From Bacillus sp. ISL-37 (GTDB taxonomy: Bacteria; Bacillota; Bacilli; Bacillales; Cytobacillaceae), in the NCBI RefSeq assembly GCF_018613315.1, contig NZ_JAGGQL010000032.1, positions 1 to 64,000 of the forward strand: a DNA stretch of 64,000 nucleotides, read 5' to 3'. The notes beneath the pieces are model-generated. The model was not told where the DNA came from. It searched no databases and saw only the letters and a program-made list of their open reading frames with translations. Below are positions 1 to 9,090 of this stretch, in pieces; position 1 is the stretch's first letter; every line of letters starts with the position of its first letter. Made by a program: the position numbers and the translations under genes.

Positions 1-2
1 TA

Positions 3-62
3 AGGATGTCAAAAACAATTGAGTGGTTTAAATACTGCCATTCACAAGAAAATAAAATGTAA
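3..62 (+). CDS. possible C-terminal tail of a gene entering from the left
   Basis: Frame 3 is open from the window edge to a TAA at 60-62 and would encode a tail ending in SQENKM. A strong hairpin at 103-132 follows, as expected downstream of a gene end, and beyond that lies a Tn7-like right end. It could be the last cargo gene of a neighbouring element. Only about 19 codons are visible, so this may be a chance open frame and no function can be assigned. Confidence 0.25.
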   Translation, partial: RMSKTIEWFKYCHSQENKM

Positions 63-102
63 AATCCAGAAATAATTTCCTCTTTTACTAGCTATTAATA
101 TA

Positions 103-132
103 AAAATGTAGACCATGTATGGTCTACATTTT
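103..132. terminator. bidirectional terminator-like hairpin
   Basis: A 14-bp perfect inverted repeat (AAAATGTAGACCAT, GT loop, then its complement) has A-runs on one side and T-runs on the other, so it could terminate from either direction. It lies just inside the putative right end of the neighbouring element. A similar hairpin lies just inside the right end of the main element at 21838-21874. Confidence 0.7.
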
Positions 133-211
133 ATAAAGCATAAAGCATAATAATGTTAAAAGAAATTTTAAGCATAGGATGTCATTGTGACATTTTATGC
201 TTAAAGTCACA
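133..211. mobile_element. right end of a second, tandem Tn7-like element (partial)
   Basis: Half-sites TTTAAGCATA at 167-176 and, inverted, TATGCTTAAA at 196-205 are followed by GTCACA ending at 211. The right end of the main element has the same layout: TTTAAGCATA at 21906, inverted TATGCTTAAA at 21937-21946, then ATCACA ending at 21952. The inner part of each site differs (ATGTCA here, TTTGCC there), so this is a related but distinct end. Only the outermost part is in the window; the rest would lie to the left. The assignment rests on homology of ends, not on seeing that element's genes. Confidence 0.6.
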
Positions 212-214
212 CAT
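210..214. repeat. left target-site duplication CACAT
   Basis: The five bases CACAT immediately precede the TGT terminus at 215 and recur immediately after the ACA terminus at 21952 (21953-21957). Five base pairs is the duplication length made by Tn7-family transposases. The surroundings are CA-rich, so on its own the match is weak. Together with the terminal inverted repeats it fixes the boundaries. Confidence 0.7.
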
Positions 215-220
215 TGTAAG

Positions 221-418
221 TTTAACCATATTTTCGCCATATATTTAACCATATCTCTGCCAACCCTTGATATTAAAGGATTTTGAGAAAATGTAAATTG
301 TGTTACCTGTTATGATTCTTATTAGGTTTGCATGCCGCACCCTAGATTCATACTATACTTAATAACTTTAGGCAACCATTTGGTTAAATAAAAAACTTTC
401 GGCAATCATTTGGTTAAA
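221..418. repeat. left-end TnsB-type binding sites (four copies)
   Basis: Two direct copies, TTTAACCATATTTTCGCC at 221-238 and TTTAACCATATCTCTGCC at 244-261, face inward. Two inverted copies, GGCAACCATTTGGTTAAA at 371-388 and GGCAATCATTTGGTTAAA at 401-418, lie just before the tniQ stop codon. They match the right-end sites at 21879-21946 (TTTAAGCATATCTTTGCC) except for CC in place of GC. Several sites spread over about 200 bp is how Tn7 left ends are built. Function as TnsB sites is inferred from position and repetition. Confidence 0.75.
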
Positions 419-435
419 CTTTATGTATAGAAATC

Positions 436-1800
436 TTATCCGTTTCTTGGACCTATTTTAATTTTGGTATGAGGGCCTTTCTTTCTAATTATGCCAATTT
501 CCACACAGACTTCATTTAATATCTTTCTGTTCGAATTTTTCCAGAAGTATGATGGTATTCCCAATTCCTCTTCTACCTTTTTTTGAGAAGGATATATACC
601 ATTTTTAAACAAATTTTCAACAGCTTTTCTAATCTCATTTCTTCTTTTCTGCTTCTCATCATTTATATAGTTATTAAAATTCTTTACAATTATATCTGTT
701 TCATATGGTAATTTACTTCGTAAAGTCTCAGGCTTTTTATAGCCAAGTGACTTAGTTAACTGGCTTAAAGATATTGGAGGTTGGTTTGTATCATTAATTA
801 CGCTTAAAATCTTATTACGTAATTCTTCTAATTCAAACTTTTTGTAGTTTTTATTTCGTATATTGTTATATACGAAATCTGGAAGGGGAGTCAATGTTGG
901 ATTTGCTTGTACCTGCATAAATAAGAATTTACTTAACTGATTATTTGTTACATAGCATAATTTAATTAAAGTATTGAGACTTAATCTTTGTTCACCATTT
1001 TTCCAATAATAATAAAGTCTATCCGGAACTTTAATTAATTTAAAAAAATTCCCCTTTGTAATATTATGGTTATTCAATATTTTTTTAAAGCACTCCATAA
1101 TATTCTCTTCATAATTAACCCAAATATCATTTATCTTTTTTCTCTCAATTTCATCTAAAAGTAATAGAGCTTCAAGGTTTTCTATAATATATTGCTGCCA
1201 ATGTAAATGTTCCTTTAAAATGTCAGTATTATTTCGACTTTCTCTATACCCCAGCCATGATCCACATTTATAGCAATGGCCCATTATACTATTCCTTGAT
1301 AAGTGATATTGATTAGTATTACACGTAGGACATTTACAGATTAATTCACAATTATGTATATGACAAACTTCTACAATTTCAAAAACCCATAATAGTTTCT
1401 CATATATTGGCAAGTTTTTATCTTTCAATTCTTGAAAACAATGAGGACACCAGTACTTATTTGAACGGATTTCATAGGTAGATAAAAAACTACTAAAGTC
1501 TAATAATGTATGCTTTTCTAAATTACGGTTGGTTGTTAAATCTGTCAAAGCGTTTACTAATTCTTTTGAACTCTGATTATAATTGTTAAGTGAACAAGAT
1601 TTCCGTGGGTTGATCCCATCTCTAGGAAATGTATCTTTACCTAAATAGGGAAAAATAATCTTAGTAAAAAATACCCCTGTATTCAAGTTATGTGCATTTA
1701 CCAATCTTGATGTATAACTTGTTAAACTCTCGATATGTGCAGTACCAGTACCAATAGGAGGGATATTATAAAGACGGCTTCTGGGTGGTATTTTTTGCAA
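436..1800 (-). CDS. tniQ: TniQ/TnsD-family target-selection protein (first copy)
   Basis: TniQ/TnsD proteins bind the attachment site and recruit TnsC and the transposase. The N-terminus has the family signature (RSRLYNIPP near residue 7, ESLTSYTSRL near 24). A zinc-binding region follows, with CPHC at about 118-121, C146/H149, KCPTC around 156-160 and CYKC at 176-179. A helix-turn-helix-like stretch lies near 260-290, and the C-terminal third is basic. At 454 residues it sits between short TniQ and long TnsD. The best in-frame start is TTG at 1800, about 17 nt from a GGGGGAGG site; an ATT codon nearer that site is an alternative. It is the last gene before the left end and may recognise the tmRNA site, but which TniQ does so is not shown. 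Confidence 0.88.
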   Translation of the reverse strand: MQKIPPRSRLYNIPPIGTGTAHIESLTSYTSRLVNAHNLNTGVFFTKIIFPYLGKDTFPRDGINPRKSCSLNNYNQSSKELVNALTDLTTNRNLEKHTLLDFSSFLSTYEIRSNKYWCPHCFQELKDKNLPIYEKLLWVFEIVEVCHIHNCELICKCPTCNTNQYHLSRNSIMGHCYKCGSWLGYRESRNNTDILKEHLHWQQYIIENLEALLLLDEIERKKINDIWVNYEENIMECFKKILNNHNITKGNFFKLIKVPDRLYYYWKNGEQRLSLNTLIKLCYVTNNQLSKFLFMQVQANPTLTPLPDFVYNNIRNKNYKKFELEELRNKILSVINDTNQPPISLSQLTKSLGYKKPETLRSKLPYETDIIVKNFNNYINDEKQKRRNEIRKAVENLFKNGIYPSQKKVEEELGIPSYFWKNSNRKILNEVCVEIGIIRKKGPHTKIKIGPRNG

Positions 1801-1892
1801 AAAACACCTAATAGTTTCCTCCCCCTTACTAATGCTATTTTTTTATAACTTTAAACCCCTTTTAAAGGGGCTTAAGTTAAATTGTATTCTTT

Positions 1893-3053
1893 TTACAGTG
1901 CTTCACTTGATTTACCAAATCCAACCTCATCTCTATGTGGATTTCTTTCTCCTGGTTTATTATTTTTCTTCCTTATACCTTTCTCACTTTTAATTTCTTT
2001 TTCAGCTTCAGTCACATCTAAATTATCAGTTTTTTCAATAAATCCAAGTTGAATATATAACTCATCCTCTTGATTTACAGAAGCATTATATTTCCTTTCT
2101 CCTTCAGAAGCTTCTTTTAGTAATTTGAGGCTTCTTCCTGGGGAAAGTTCATGGCACCTAAAATCTTCAATTGTTAATGTTTTGATATCTGGATTATTTC
2201 TAGTGACTACTTGATACGTTAGGTAGAGCCAGTCTTTTAGTATACCTATGCAACCTACACAACGACTATAAAAATAATCCCAATTACTAATTAAATCAGG
2301 TTCATTCTCTAAGGGCAAATGTTGTTGAAATGCTAACAATACATTAATAAATGATTTTAAATCCTCTTTATTATTAGCTTGATACCTTTTTACATGTACA
2401 TCCTTACCTCTTCTTATAGTTTGCCCATTCAAATCTCTGTACGTAATCAAATCATAATTACCAGTTAAAACTATAGGTACGTTTGTCAAGTTAGCTAATG
2501 ATTTCAAGATGTTTATTTGATTCCTAAGATTCCTACTATTTGTAGTCATACTTATATGCTGTGCCTCATCAATAAAAAAGGCTAAAGGTTTTCTGAAAAT
2601 TAATACATTCTCAAGAGACCTTCTAAGTGCCGCCTTACCATCATTTTTTAACTTTTTACTGTCTACTTCTATTTCTACATCCATTTTATAATCAATTAAG
2701 GGTTCTTCAGCCGCTTCTAAACATCTGTAATAAAAATCCTTCCAATCAAAACTCCCTGAATCAGGTGGTATGGCTTCAACATTCAATATTGGTAATAATC
2801 CTCTATTTTTTTGATAAAATCCAATGTTATCTGTTAACAATTTTTCCTGTACCTTTTCAATTAACTTAGACTTCCCTGCCCCTGCTGGTCCAAATACTAA
2901 GATAATTGAATTTTTACTACCATTATTGATCCTATCTATTAAATCATCATATGCTTCATCAAAGGCTGGATGAGAGACAGTGAAATTCCTGAAGTATTCA
3001 TGCCTAACTCCTATCACTTGATTTAGAAGTTCTTTTGGAAATAGCTGTCCCAT
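1893..3053 (-). CDS. tnsC: TnsC-like AAA+ ATPase transposition regulator
   Basis: TnsC is the ATP-dependent connector that loads on target DNA marked by TniQ/TnsD and activates TnsA and TnsB. Walker A GPAGAGKS is at residues 55-62 and Walker B FFIDEAQH at about 159-166, followed by sensor-like LTGNYD near 200. The length of 386 residues is in the shorter range for TnsC/TniB-type proteins. The C-terminus is charged and probably contacts its partners. The start ATG lies one base after the tnsAB stop, behind GGGAG, so the two are co-transcribed and probably translationally coupled. The next gene, tniQ, follows 92 bp downstream with a GC hairpin near 1855-1872 in the gap. Confidence 0.92.
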   Translation of the reverse strand: MGQLFPKELLNQVIGVRHEYFRNFTVSHPAFDEAYDDLIDRINNGSKNSIILVFGPAGAGKSKLIEKVQEKLLTDNIGFYQKNRGLLPILNVEAIPPDSGSFDWKDFYYRCLEAAEEPLIDYKMDVEIEVDSKKLKNDGKAALRRSLENVLIFRKPLAFFIDEAQHISMTTNSRNLRNQINILKSLANLTNVPIVLTGNYDLITYRDLNGQTIRRGKDVHVKRYQANNKEDLKSFINVLLAFQQHLPLENEPDLISNWDYFYSRCVGCIGILKDWLYLTYQVVTRNNPDIKTLTIEDFRCHELSPGRSLKLLKEASEGERKYNASVNQEDELYIQLGFIEKTDNLDVTEAEKEIKSEKGIRKKNNKPGERNPHRDEVGFGKSSEAL

Positions 3054-3054
3054 G

Positions 3055-5811
3055 TCATAACTCCCTATAAACCTTAAAAGAATTCTGCTCTTTCATTTCG
3101 TCAAGAATATCCTTATATGAAGCCTTCTCATTAGTGGGCTTAACAAGTACTAGTTCGGTTTCACCAATATTGATTTTTGAATCTGACTTGTTTTTGGTCT
3201 TATTTATAGGCGTTGTAGACTCTTTGTAACTAGTCTTTCCTCCTGAAATTACAGTTAGTGAGTTTTTAACGGCTTGATCTTTTAACTGCTGAATCTTTAG
3301 AACTTCGTATGCTTCGGCACTTTCTATAAATTCAATTATTTGAGAACTCGAAATATCGTTCTTTAATCCAAAAATTTTCTTTCTTCTTCTGAGTTCAGTA
3401 GTAGCTATCTTTAATTCTTTTTCAGTCCGGTTTTCTAATACTCCATAATGTTCTGAACTTAATTCAACCCAGTAATTATTAACGTATGCATATGCAACTC
3501 CCATATTAAAAGGGTCATATCTGACTGGAATCGATTTTCCTTCAATTTCTGGATGGAGTAGAATTTCTGAAAAATAATAAAAATGATTAATTTTTACACC
3601 TTGTCCAGCAATAACTTTCGCTGTTCCTTTCCTTGTTGATGGTAAAGTAAGCATTTTAAAGGTTTCATCATATTTAATATATGTGTTTTTCCGCTGTCCG
3701 GTTCTTGCTATTCTCTTTACATAGGTTTCTCTCGGACTTTCTCCTAGCGTGCTGTGTGGGTTATTATCATATACTTCGTAGTACCATTTTTCTAACATAA
3801 AGTTCAGGTCTTCGAGGGTCCAAATAGCATGGAGTTTTGGATTTACTTCTTTAGTAACTTGTCTAAAGTTTTTCATTATTTTTGTGTTTCCCAGTAAATT
3901 ATGTATGAACATTTCATTTGTTGTTCCGAAATGCCTTTCACAAACTGTCCCAAAACGTGGTTTAGCCCCCGGCCTTACTTTCTTCCCTATGCAATATCTT
4001 GCAATTAAAGTATCAAAATACACACTTTGAAAATCCTTCCCACCATCAACTATTATGGTATTTGGTAATTTAGAGTGTCTTCTAACGCATTCTCTCATTA
4101 CCATCATGCAGGACCGATAACTAGGTGGATCGAACGTTAGATAAAAAGCCAAAATTCTTCTAGAAAACGCATCAATCATTATACTAACCCATGGTTTTCC
4201 AAGATTTTCTTTGGTTTCAGAACAAACTAATTCAATATCTAATTCTGTATGATCAATATGACATATTTCAAATGGGCGATCCCCATGTCGAGGTGTTGTC
4301 ATACTGAGTTCATAATAGACTGGCTCAGTTTTATATGCTGATTTAGACCCCTCTCTATTTCTAGTTGTTATATGAATAGGCCGTTTCTCTAGTTCTTCAA
4401 GGAATGTAATAAAGCTTGGTGTAGCATAACCCTTATTTTCACATTCACTTTTAAAAGCTTTATAAACTGTATATGCTTTCTTTTGTTTAATTGTTTCGTA
4501 ATCATTAATGATGTAATGATTCATTAAATCGATTACTTGTTGTTGAAATCTTCTTGTTCGATTTCCTTGATTTTTCCTATTAGAGATAAGACCAACATAT
4601 CCATTCCCATAAGTTGTTTCCGCATCACGGTATTTCTTCATCCAATCCCTAATAGTCCGTTCTTTGGGTTCAAAATCAGAGTAATCGGCCCCATTTAACA
4701 TGCCTTGTACAACTAAATACCTTCTATTTGCTTCTTCAAGGTCTTTTTCATTAGCACTTCTTATGATATTATTTATTTCTTGTTCACTATCAGATTCTAT
4801 GTGTGCAACAATTTCTTTTATTGAACCTTCTCTAATTAAATTTTCAAATACCATCTTTGGCATTTCTGATATATTATCATTATTATTTAATAATGTTACT
4901 TCGTTTTCTCCTACATTAATTATTGTGCAAATATTTCCATCCCGATTTACCTTATTACCTATTTGAACATCCACGGTACTAGGCTTTAATAATAAGGGTT
5001 TGAAGGCTTTTTCTATATTATTATATGCCTCAAAATTATGTTTATTTAAAAAGATAGGAAATTTATCAAAATCAATTATTAAATAATTTGTGATATCTAC
5101 ATAAATTTCATCAAGTGCCATTAAAGTATAAATGTCATCTGCTGTATAAGAAGATTGGTCGTTAAGTAGTTCTTCTAACATAATTGAAGGTTTACTTTTT
5201 ATTAATTTCTTTATTATCATTGCTGCTTCGGAAGTTACAGAGGGGTTTTCATCTAAAAGATAATCCTCTAAGAATCTTATATTTCTTTGAAAAATCCAGT
5301 TAATTTCTTTGGAAGATCTTATTCTAAAAGAGAGACCAAATTGTTTTGCATATTCTTCTGCAGGAGGGCACCTCCATTCCCCATTCTCATCCTTCCTGTA
5401 CCGGTTAGAGTTTTTTTGAGACAATCTAATCAATTCTTCCTCAGTTTTCCACTCTTCCCAACCTATCCAATCGTTCTCAATTGTAAAGAAGTCAGCAGTA
5501 TACAAATGTCCTGTAGTTTTCTTCTTAAACCCTTCAGGTAAATCATACTTAATAGGAAAGGAAGGAGGCTGATCATAATATTCAATTACATTTGGGTCAT
5601 GTTCTTTCTCATAGATACCTGCCAGTTCTAATTTATGACTTTCAAATTGTATAGTAACCCCCATTTTCTTACTCGGATAGAAACCTGGTACATTAGCTCC
5701 ACTACTTTTTACTTTTCTAGAAGGTTGCGAATTCCTGATATTTTGAATGATCTTAAATGCAGCATTCCCAAATTTGTTTTCCAACCATTCATTAAATTCT
5801 ATACTTTTCAT
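3055..5811 (-). CDS. tnsAB: TnsA-TnsB fusion transposase
   Basis: TnsA cuts the 5' ends of the element and TnsB cuts and joins the 3' ends; here one chain carries both. The first about 170 residues are TnsA-like: an ESHKLE motif near 57-62, YTADFF (Asp near 107) and GWEEWK (Glu-x-Lys near 120-122), as in the TnsA restriction-fold active site. The rest is TnsB: a helix-turn-helix region, then an RNase-H-like integrase core with Asp in CHIDHTELD (near 520), Asp in IIVDGGKDF (near 589) and Glu in GTVCERHFG (near 625). ATG at 5811 fits the GGTGAT ribosome site seven bases upstream; starts at 5820 or 5823 would add three to four residues. A fused pair implies cut-and-paste movement. Confidence 0.92.
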   Translation of the reverse strand: MKSIEFNEWLENKFGNAAFKIIQNIRNSQPSRKVKSSGANVPGFYPSKKMGVTIQFESHKLELAGIYEKEHDPNVIEYYDQPPSFPIKYDLPEGFKKKTTGHLYTADFFTIENDWIGWEEWKTEEELIRLSQKNSNRYRKDENGEWRCPPAEEYAKQFGLSFRIRSSKEINWIFQRNIRFLEDYLLDENPSVTSEAAMIIKKLIKSKPSIMLEELLNDQSSYTADDIYTLMALDEIYVDITNYLIIDFDKFPIFLNKHNFEAYNNIEKAFKPLLLKPSTVDVQIGNKVNRDGNICTIINVGENEVTLLNNNDNISEMPKMVFENLIREGSIKEIVAHIESDSEQEINNIIRSANEKDLEEANRRYLVVQGMLNGADYSDFEPKERTIRDWMKKYRDAETTYGNGYVGLISNRKNQGNRTRRFQQQVIDLMNHYIINDYETIKQKKAYTVYKAFKSECENKGYATPSFITFLEELEKRPIHITTRNREGSKSAYKTEPVYYELSMTTPRHGDRPFEICHIDHTELDIELVCSETKENLGKPWVSIMIDAFSRRILAFYLTFDPPSYRSCMMVMRECVRRHSKLPNTIIVDGGKDFQSVYFDTLIARYCIGKKVRPGAKPRFGTVCERHFGTTNEMFIHNLLGNTKIMKNFRQVTKEVNPKLHAIWTLEDLNFMLEKWYYEVYDNNPHSTLGESPRETYVKRIARTGQRKNTYIKYDETFKMLTLPSTRKGTAKVIAGQGVKINHFYYFSEILLHPEIEGKSIPVRYDPFNMGVAYAYVNNYWVELSSEHYGVLENRTEKELKIATTELRRRKKIFGLKNDISSSQIIEFIESAEAYEVLKIQQLKDQAVKNSLTVISGGKTSYKESTTPINKTKNKSDSKINIGETELVLVKPTNEKASYKDILDEMKEQNSFKVYREL

Positions 5812-5888
5812 TTTATACATCACCCATTTAATAAGTTGAAGTTTGTATTGTCATTTTTCGATAAAATATGTAGTATATCCTTCTTTAA

Positions 5889-7205
5889 TCACATATTCTT
5901 TTTAATGTCTTTCCATACCTCTCTAAAATAACTCTCTTTTAAAAGAAAGTTGCCTCTTAGCTCTTTTTCTACATTTCTTCTACTTGGGTAAACATTTCTC
6001 TCTTTAAGTACATTAATCACTTCTATCAGTTGTTGATGAAAAGCCTTCTGTCTTTCAGTTTTCTTTAAGTCTAATTTGCTCTTGTAGTTTTCAACTATTT
6101 TTTTTGATTCATTCGGGAATTTTTGATATAACAATTTACGGTCGCAGTCAATCTTCTCAGCAATTTTAGTTAACGAGTTTTTTTCGGAACTATTTATTTC
6201 ATCAAGGAGAATATTTTTAATTTGACCATAATCGTATTTTTTTCTATCCTTAATTTTGTTAGCTGGTAACTTACTCATACTGGATTTTGCAATTGGAATT
6301 TGCTTAGATTGTAAAAACTCCCAAATACTAATTTCTAACACATTGCAAATCCTAATTAGACTATATAAAGGGGGCAAATTTATACCTCTTACCCAGTACC
6401 GAAAGGTTGTTGAAGGAATACCTAAGGTCTCAGCAAAATCTTTTATGTTGCCTTCAAATAATTCATCAAGATAATAATTTAGTGATTTGCAAATTTGAGT
6501 TTTATTTATATTTACTTTCTCACTTCCAGAACTGGTTTTTAACATTTCTCCAATCCTATCCTCTATATGAAGCGTTTCTCCTAAGTGTGGAATTTTATTG
6601 TTAAGATTTTCTTTATTGCTTCCGAGCCAACAATCACAATTATCACAAAAACCAGGTTTCGAATTTCTTGAAAGTATATTCATTTCCTTTGAACATTTTA
6701 TACACTTCGACACCAAAAAAGTTTTATGTATTAGACAATATTTACTTTCTTTTAAAAACCATATTAGAGGCTCATATATAATTGATGTATTATTTATAGC
6801 TTCTTGATAACAAAAAGGACACCATTTTTTCTTTGACTCTAAAAGACCTCTTGTCGGCAGAATGCCTGTCCAAGGAAGAAGTGTAGTCTTGCTAATATCT
6901 GATCTATAGGTTAATAACTCAATTACATTAACAAAATCACTAGCGAGGCTCCCTATCCCATTTATACCATTTGTACAATCGTAGAACCCATTCCCCCCTC
7001 TAGTTGCAATTGCAGATATATAGTGTTTTTTTAAATATGGGGCTAGCAACTTTGATATAAACACACCTGTTGATAAGCAATGATAATCCGATATACGAGA
7101 TATATAGCTCGTCAACGACTCAACTAATGGTGAATTCATACCTTGTGGTTCAATATTAAAAAGAGTACTCCTAGCAGAAATGTGATTTGATGTGAATTTA
7201 TTCAT
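5889..7205 (-). CDS. tniQ: TniQ/TnsD-family protein (second copy)
   Basis: This is a second target-selection protein, first gene of the transposition operon. It has the same layout as the copy at 436-1800: RSTLFNIEP near residue 12, ESLTSYISRI near 29, and zinc ligands CPFC at 129-132, C157/H160, CIKC at 168-171 and CDNC at 187-190. A helix-turn-helix lies near 255-300 and a second near 350, and the C-terminus is basic. The 438 residues start at an ATG six bases after AGGGG. The two copies share motifs but are clearly diverged. They may recognise different targets, or act together as a heteromer; the sequence does not decide between these. Confidence 0.88.
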   Translation of the reverse strand: MNKFTSNHISARSTLFNIEPQGMNSPLVESLTSYISRISDYHCLSTGVFISKLLAPYLKKHYISAIATRGGNGFYDCTNGINGIGSLASDFVNVIELLTYRSDISKTTLLPWTGILPTRGLLESKKKWCPFCYQEAINNTSIIYEPLIWFLKESKYCLIHKTFLVSKCIKCSKEMNILSRNSKPGFCDNCDCWLGSNKENLNNKIPHLGETLHIEDRIGEMLKTSSGSEKVNINKTQICKSLNYYLDELFEGNIKDFAETLGIPSTTFRYWVRGINLPPLYSLIRICNVLEISIWEFLQSKQIPIAKSSMSKLPANKIKDRKKYDYGQIKNILLDEINSSEKNSLTKIAEKIDCDRKLLYQKFPNESKKIVENYKSKLDLKKTERQKAFHQQLIEVINVLKERNVYPSRRNVEKELRGNFLLKESYFREVWKDIKKNM

Positions 7206-7588
7206 TCATTTCCCCTATCCTTTTTCCTTAAAATATCCATAAATTTCTTTTTTATTATGAAAGTTATGAGAAATGAATACATTTTTTATTTGTTATTGTT
7301 TTATTTTGTGTCCCGCTTTTGATCAGGCATTTATTAATGCATATTAAAAACCTGATGGGAATAACCTCTTTAAAAAATTTTTTAATATAAAAAAGGTTCA
7401 CCATAAAGGTGAACCTTTTTGTAAATATTAACGACTTCTCTTGACCTTAAAAAAATTTTGAATAATGATCTTTAAACTTCCAGGCATGTAACTGTTATTT
7501 ATACCGGAATATTCAGCATTAGGCTGTAAAGTATCCCATGAAGTTAATTTAATAATACTGAAATTTTAAACCCACTCCTGAGGACATC
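7206..7588. other. AT-rich gap between transposition genes and cargo, with a terminator
   Basis: This 383-bp stretch holds a clear hairpin at 7388-7420 (GGTTCACC, ATAAA loop, GGTGAACC, with an A-run and a T-run on its two sides), which would end leftward transcription of the two-gene cargo unit. Nearer tniQ a looser inverted repeat (ATCAGG ... CCTGAT, about 7323-7359) could be regulatory. I see no gene here. Confidence 0.6.
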
Positions 7589-9085
7589 TTAAAGGAAGTA
7601 TGTAAAATAAATTGTAAGGATAGAAAGAAAGAAAACTTCGAAGAACCATAGCCAAGAAAATCTGTCTATTGTTTGTTTGACATTTTGTATACTATATTTT
7701 AAATGGCGCTTATGAAATAAATTATTAAGCTCTCTATGATCAAAAATGTCTCGATAAATCCTTTTGATAGAATAAAAATATCTAATGTTAATTTTAACAT
7801 CCTTTTTCAACTGGTTCCTAGTTATTAATAAATAGATCATGGATATGAGAAGAAATACCATTGATAAATAGTATTTTTCCTCTGTAAAGATTTTTTTATC
7901 ACTATTATCCGAAAGAGAATTGAAAATAAAAATCGATATAAAGTAAGTCAACAGTGTTAAGTTGTTATTTTTAAAGTTTGAAAGAAAGTATTCTGTAACA
8001 TCTTTACTTTTTACAGATAATTCGGTAGTAATTTCAGCAACTTTATTTTTCGTTTCTATATATTTCTCAACGTTCTCTTTTAAATAAATCGAATGTGCAG
8101 ATTGTATTGAACTTAAAGTATCATCTGGTAAAATCCACTTATTACCTACAACCTTAAAATTTCTCGAAATAATATTCCTTGATAAATCCAGTTTGTCATG
8201 AATATCTGAACTTTGGTAAACCCACTCATAAATTCCAAAAAAATTTTTAGAATCTGAATTATCAAGATTATCCAGGTTAGATACTACCTCTAAGTAGTTA
8301 TGACCGATAAACCCTAATTTGACGCTAGAGTGATCAGGTTTAATATCTGATATATTCGATAAAAAGGATGCAGCAAAAAGAATTTTTAATTTATCAAATA
8401 ACAAGTGGATTTCGTGACGGTTCACATTAATCGTTCTTATATCATTAAAATCATCAGGAATAAAGTTGAACTTTGAAAAACCTTGAGGATTGGTATTAAG
8501 GGACCTGCTTTTTAAAATTTTCGATCTTAGCTCCTGCTCCATTAAAGGTTGCTGAGCTAAATTGTCAATCGCTGATGAAGAAACTTTTATTATTGGACTT
8601 TGGAAAAATATATTCTCACTTTCTACATTCTGTACTTCATAATTATTATGAGTGTCTGTTCTTAGATTTTTTTGAAGGTAATTCAATAAGTGAAGTAATT
8701 TTTGTTCCTTTAAGAAGCTAGTAAACAAATCTAGATCATATATTGAAGTAGTCGTGTCGACCTTATTTTTTATAATCTTATATTCAAGAAAAACACTACT
8801 GTCTTTATCTATAATTTGATTTATGCTGCTAACGGTTTGAATATAGTATGCTTGTTCATCATTTAATTTAAAAAAATACGGCTCACCATCATTGACAATA
8901 ATATTTAAAGAGATTCTGTCTCGATCGTTAACATAATTTGAAATTTTCTTTAATACGCACCATTCTAAATCCTTAATAACATTTGTTAATTCAAAGGAAA
9001 GAGTATATTTTTCAAAGTCTTCTTCAACTTTTTTTATATTGACATTCGAAGTGAGCTCATAAAATAAGTTTAATACTCTTTCCAT
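7589..9085 (-). CDS. unknown cargo protein with C-terminal membrane segments
   Basis: I do not recognise this 498-residue protein. The first about 360 residues are soluble, acidic and low in cysteine, with no motif I can name. After that come two hydrophobic stretches (about 373-390, LTYFISIFIFNSL, and about 407-424, YYLSMVFLLISMIYLLIT) and a third that forms the extreme C-terminus (about 477-498). The bulk should face the cytoplasm with the tail in the membrane. It begins five bases after the stop of the NdpA-like gene, behind AGGAGG, so the two form a tight pair. A soluble sensor plus a membrane-anchored partner within transposon cargo resembles abortive-infection pairs, but that is inference. 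Confidence 0.75.
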   Translation of the reverse strand: MERVLNLFYELTSNVNIKKVEEDFEKYTLSFELTNVIKDLEWCVLKKISNYVNDRDRISLNIIVNDGEPYFFKLNDEQAYYIQTVSSINQIIDKDSSVFLEYKIIKNKVDTTTSIYDLDLFTSFLKEQKLLHLLNYLQKNLRTDTHNNYEVQNVESENIFFQSPIIKVSSSAIDNLAQQPLMEQELRSKILKSRSLNTNPQGFSKFNFIPDDFNDIRTINVNRHEIHLLFDKLKILFAASFLSNISDIKPDHSSVKLGFIGHNYLEVVSNLDNLDNSDSKNFFGIYEWVYQSSDIHDKLDLSRNIISRNFKVVGNKWILPDDTLSSIQSAHSIYLKENVEKYIETKNKVAEITTELSVKSKDVTEYFLSNFKNNNLTLLTYFISIFIFNSLSDNSDKKIFTEEKYYLSMVFLLISMIYLLITRNQLKKDVKINIRYFYSIKRIYRDIFDHRELNNLFHKRHLKYSIQNVKQTIDRFSWLWFFEVFFLSILTIYFTYFL

Positions 9086-9090
9086 TATTT

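Noticed and set aside
5889-7205. Second tniQ as a pseudogene copy
   Set aside because: The frame is intact, has a good ribosome site and keeps all zinc ligands; the sequence is diverged, not decayed.
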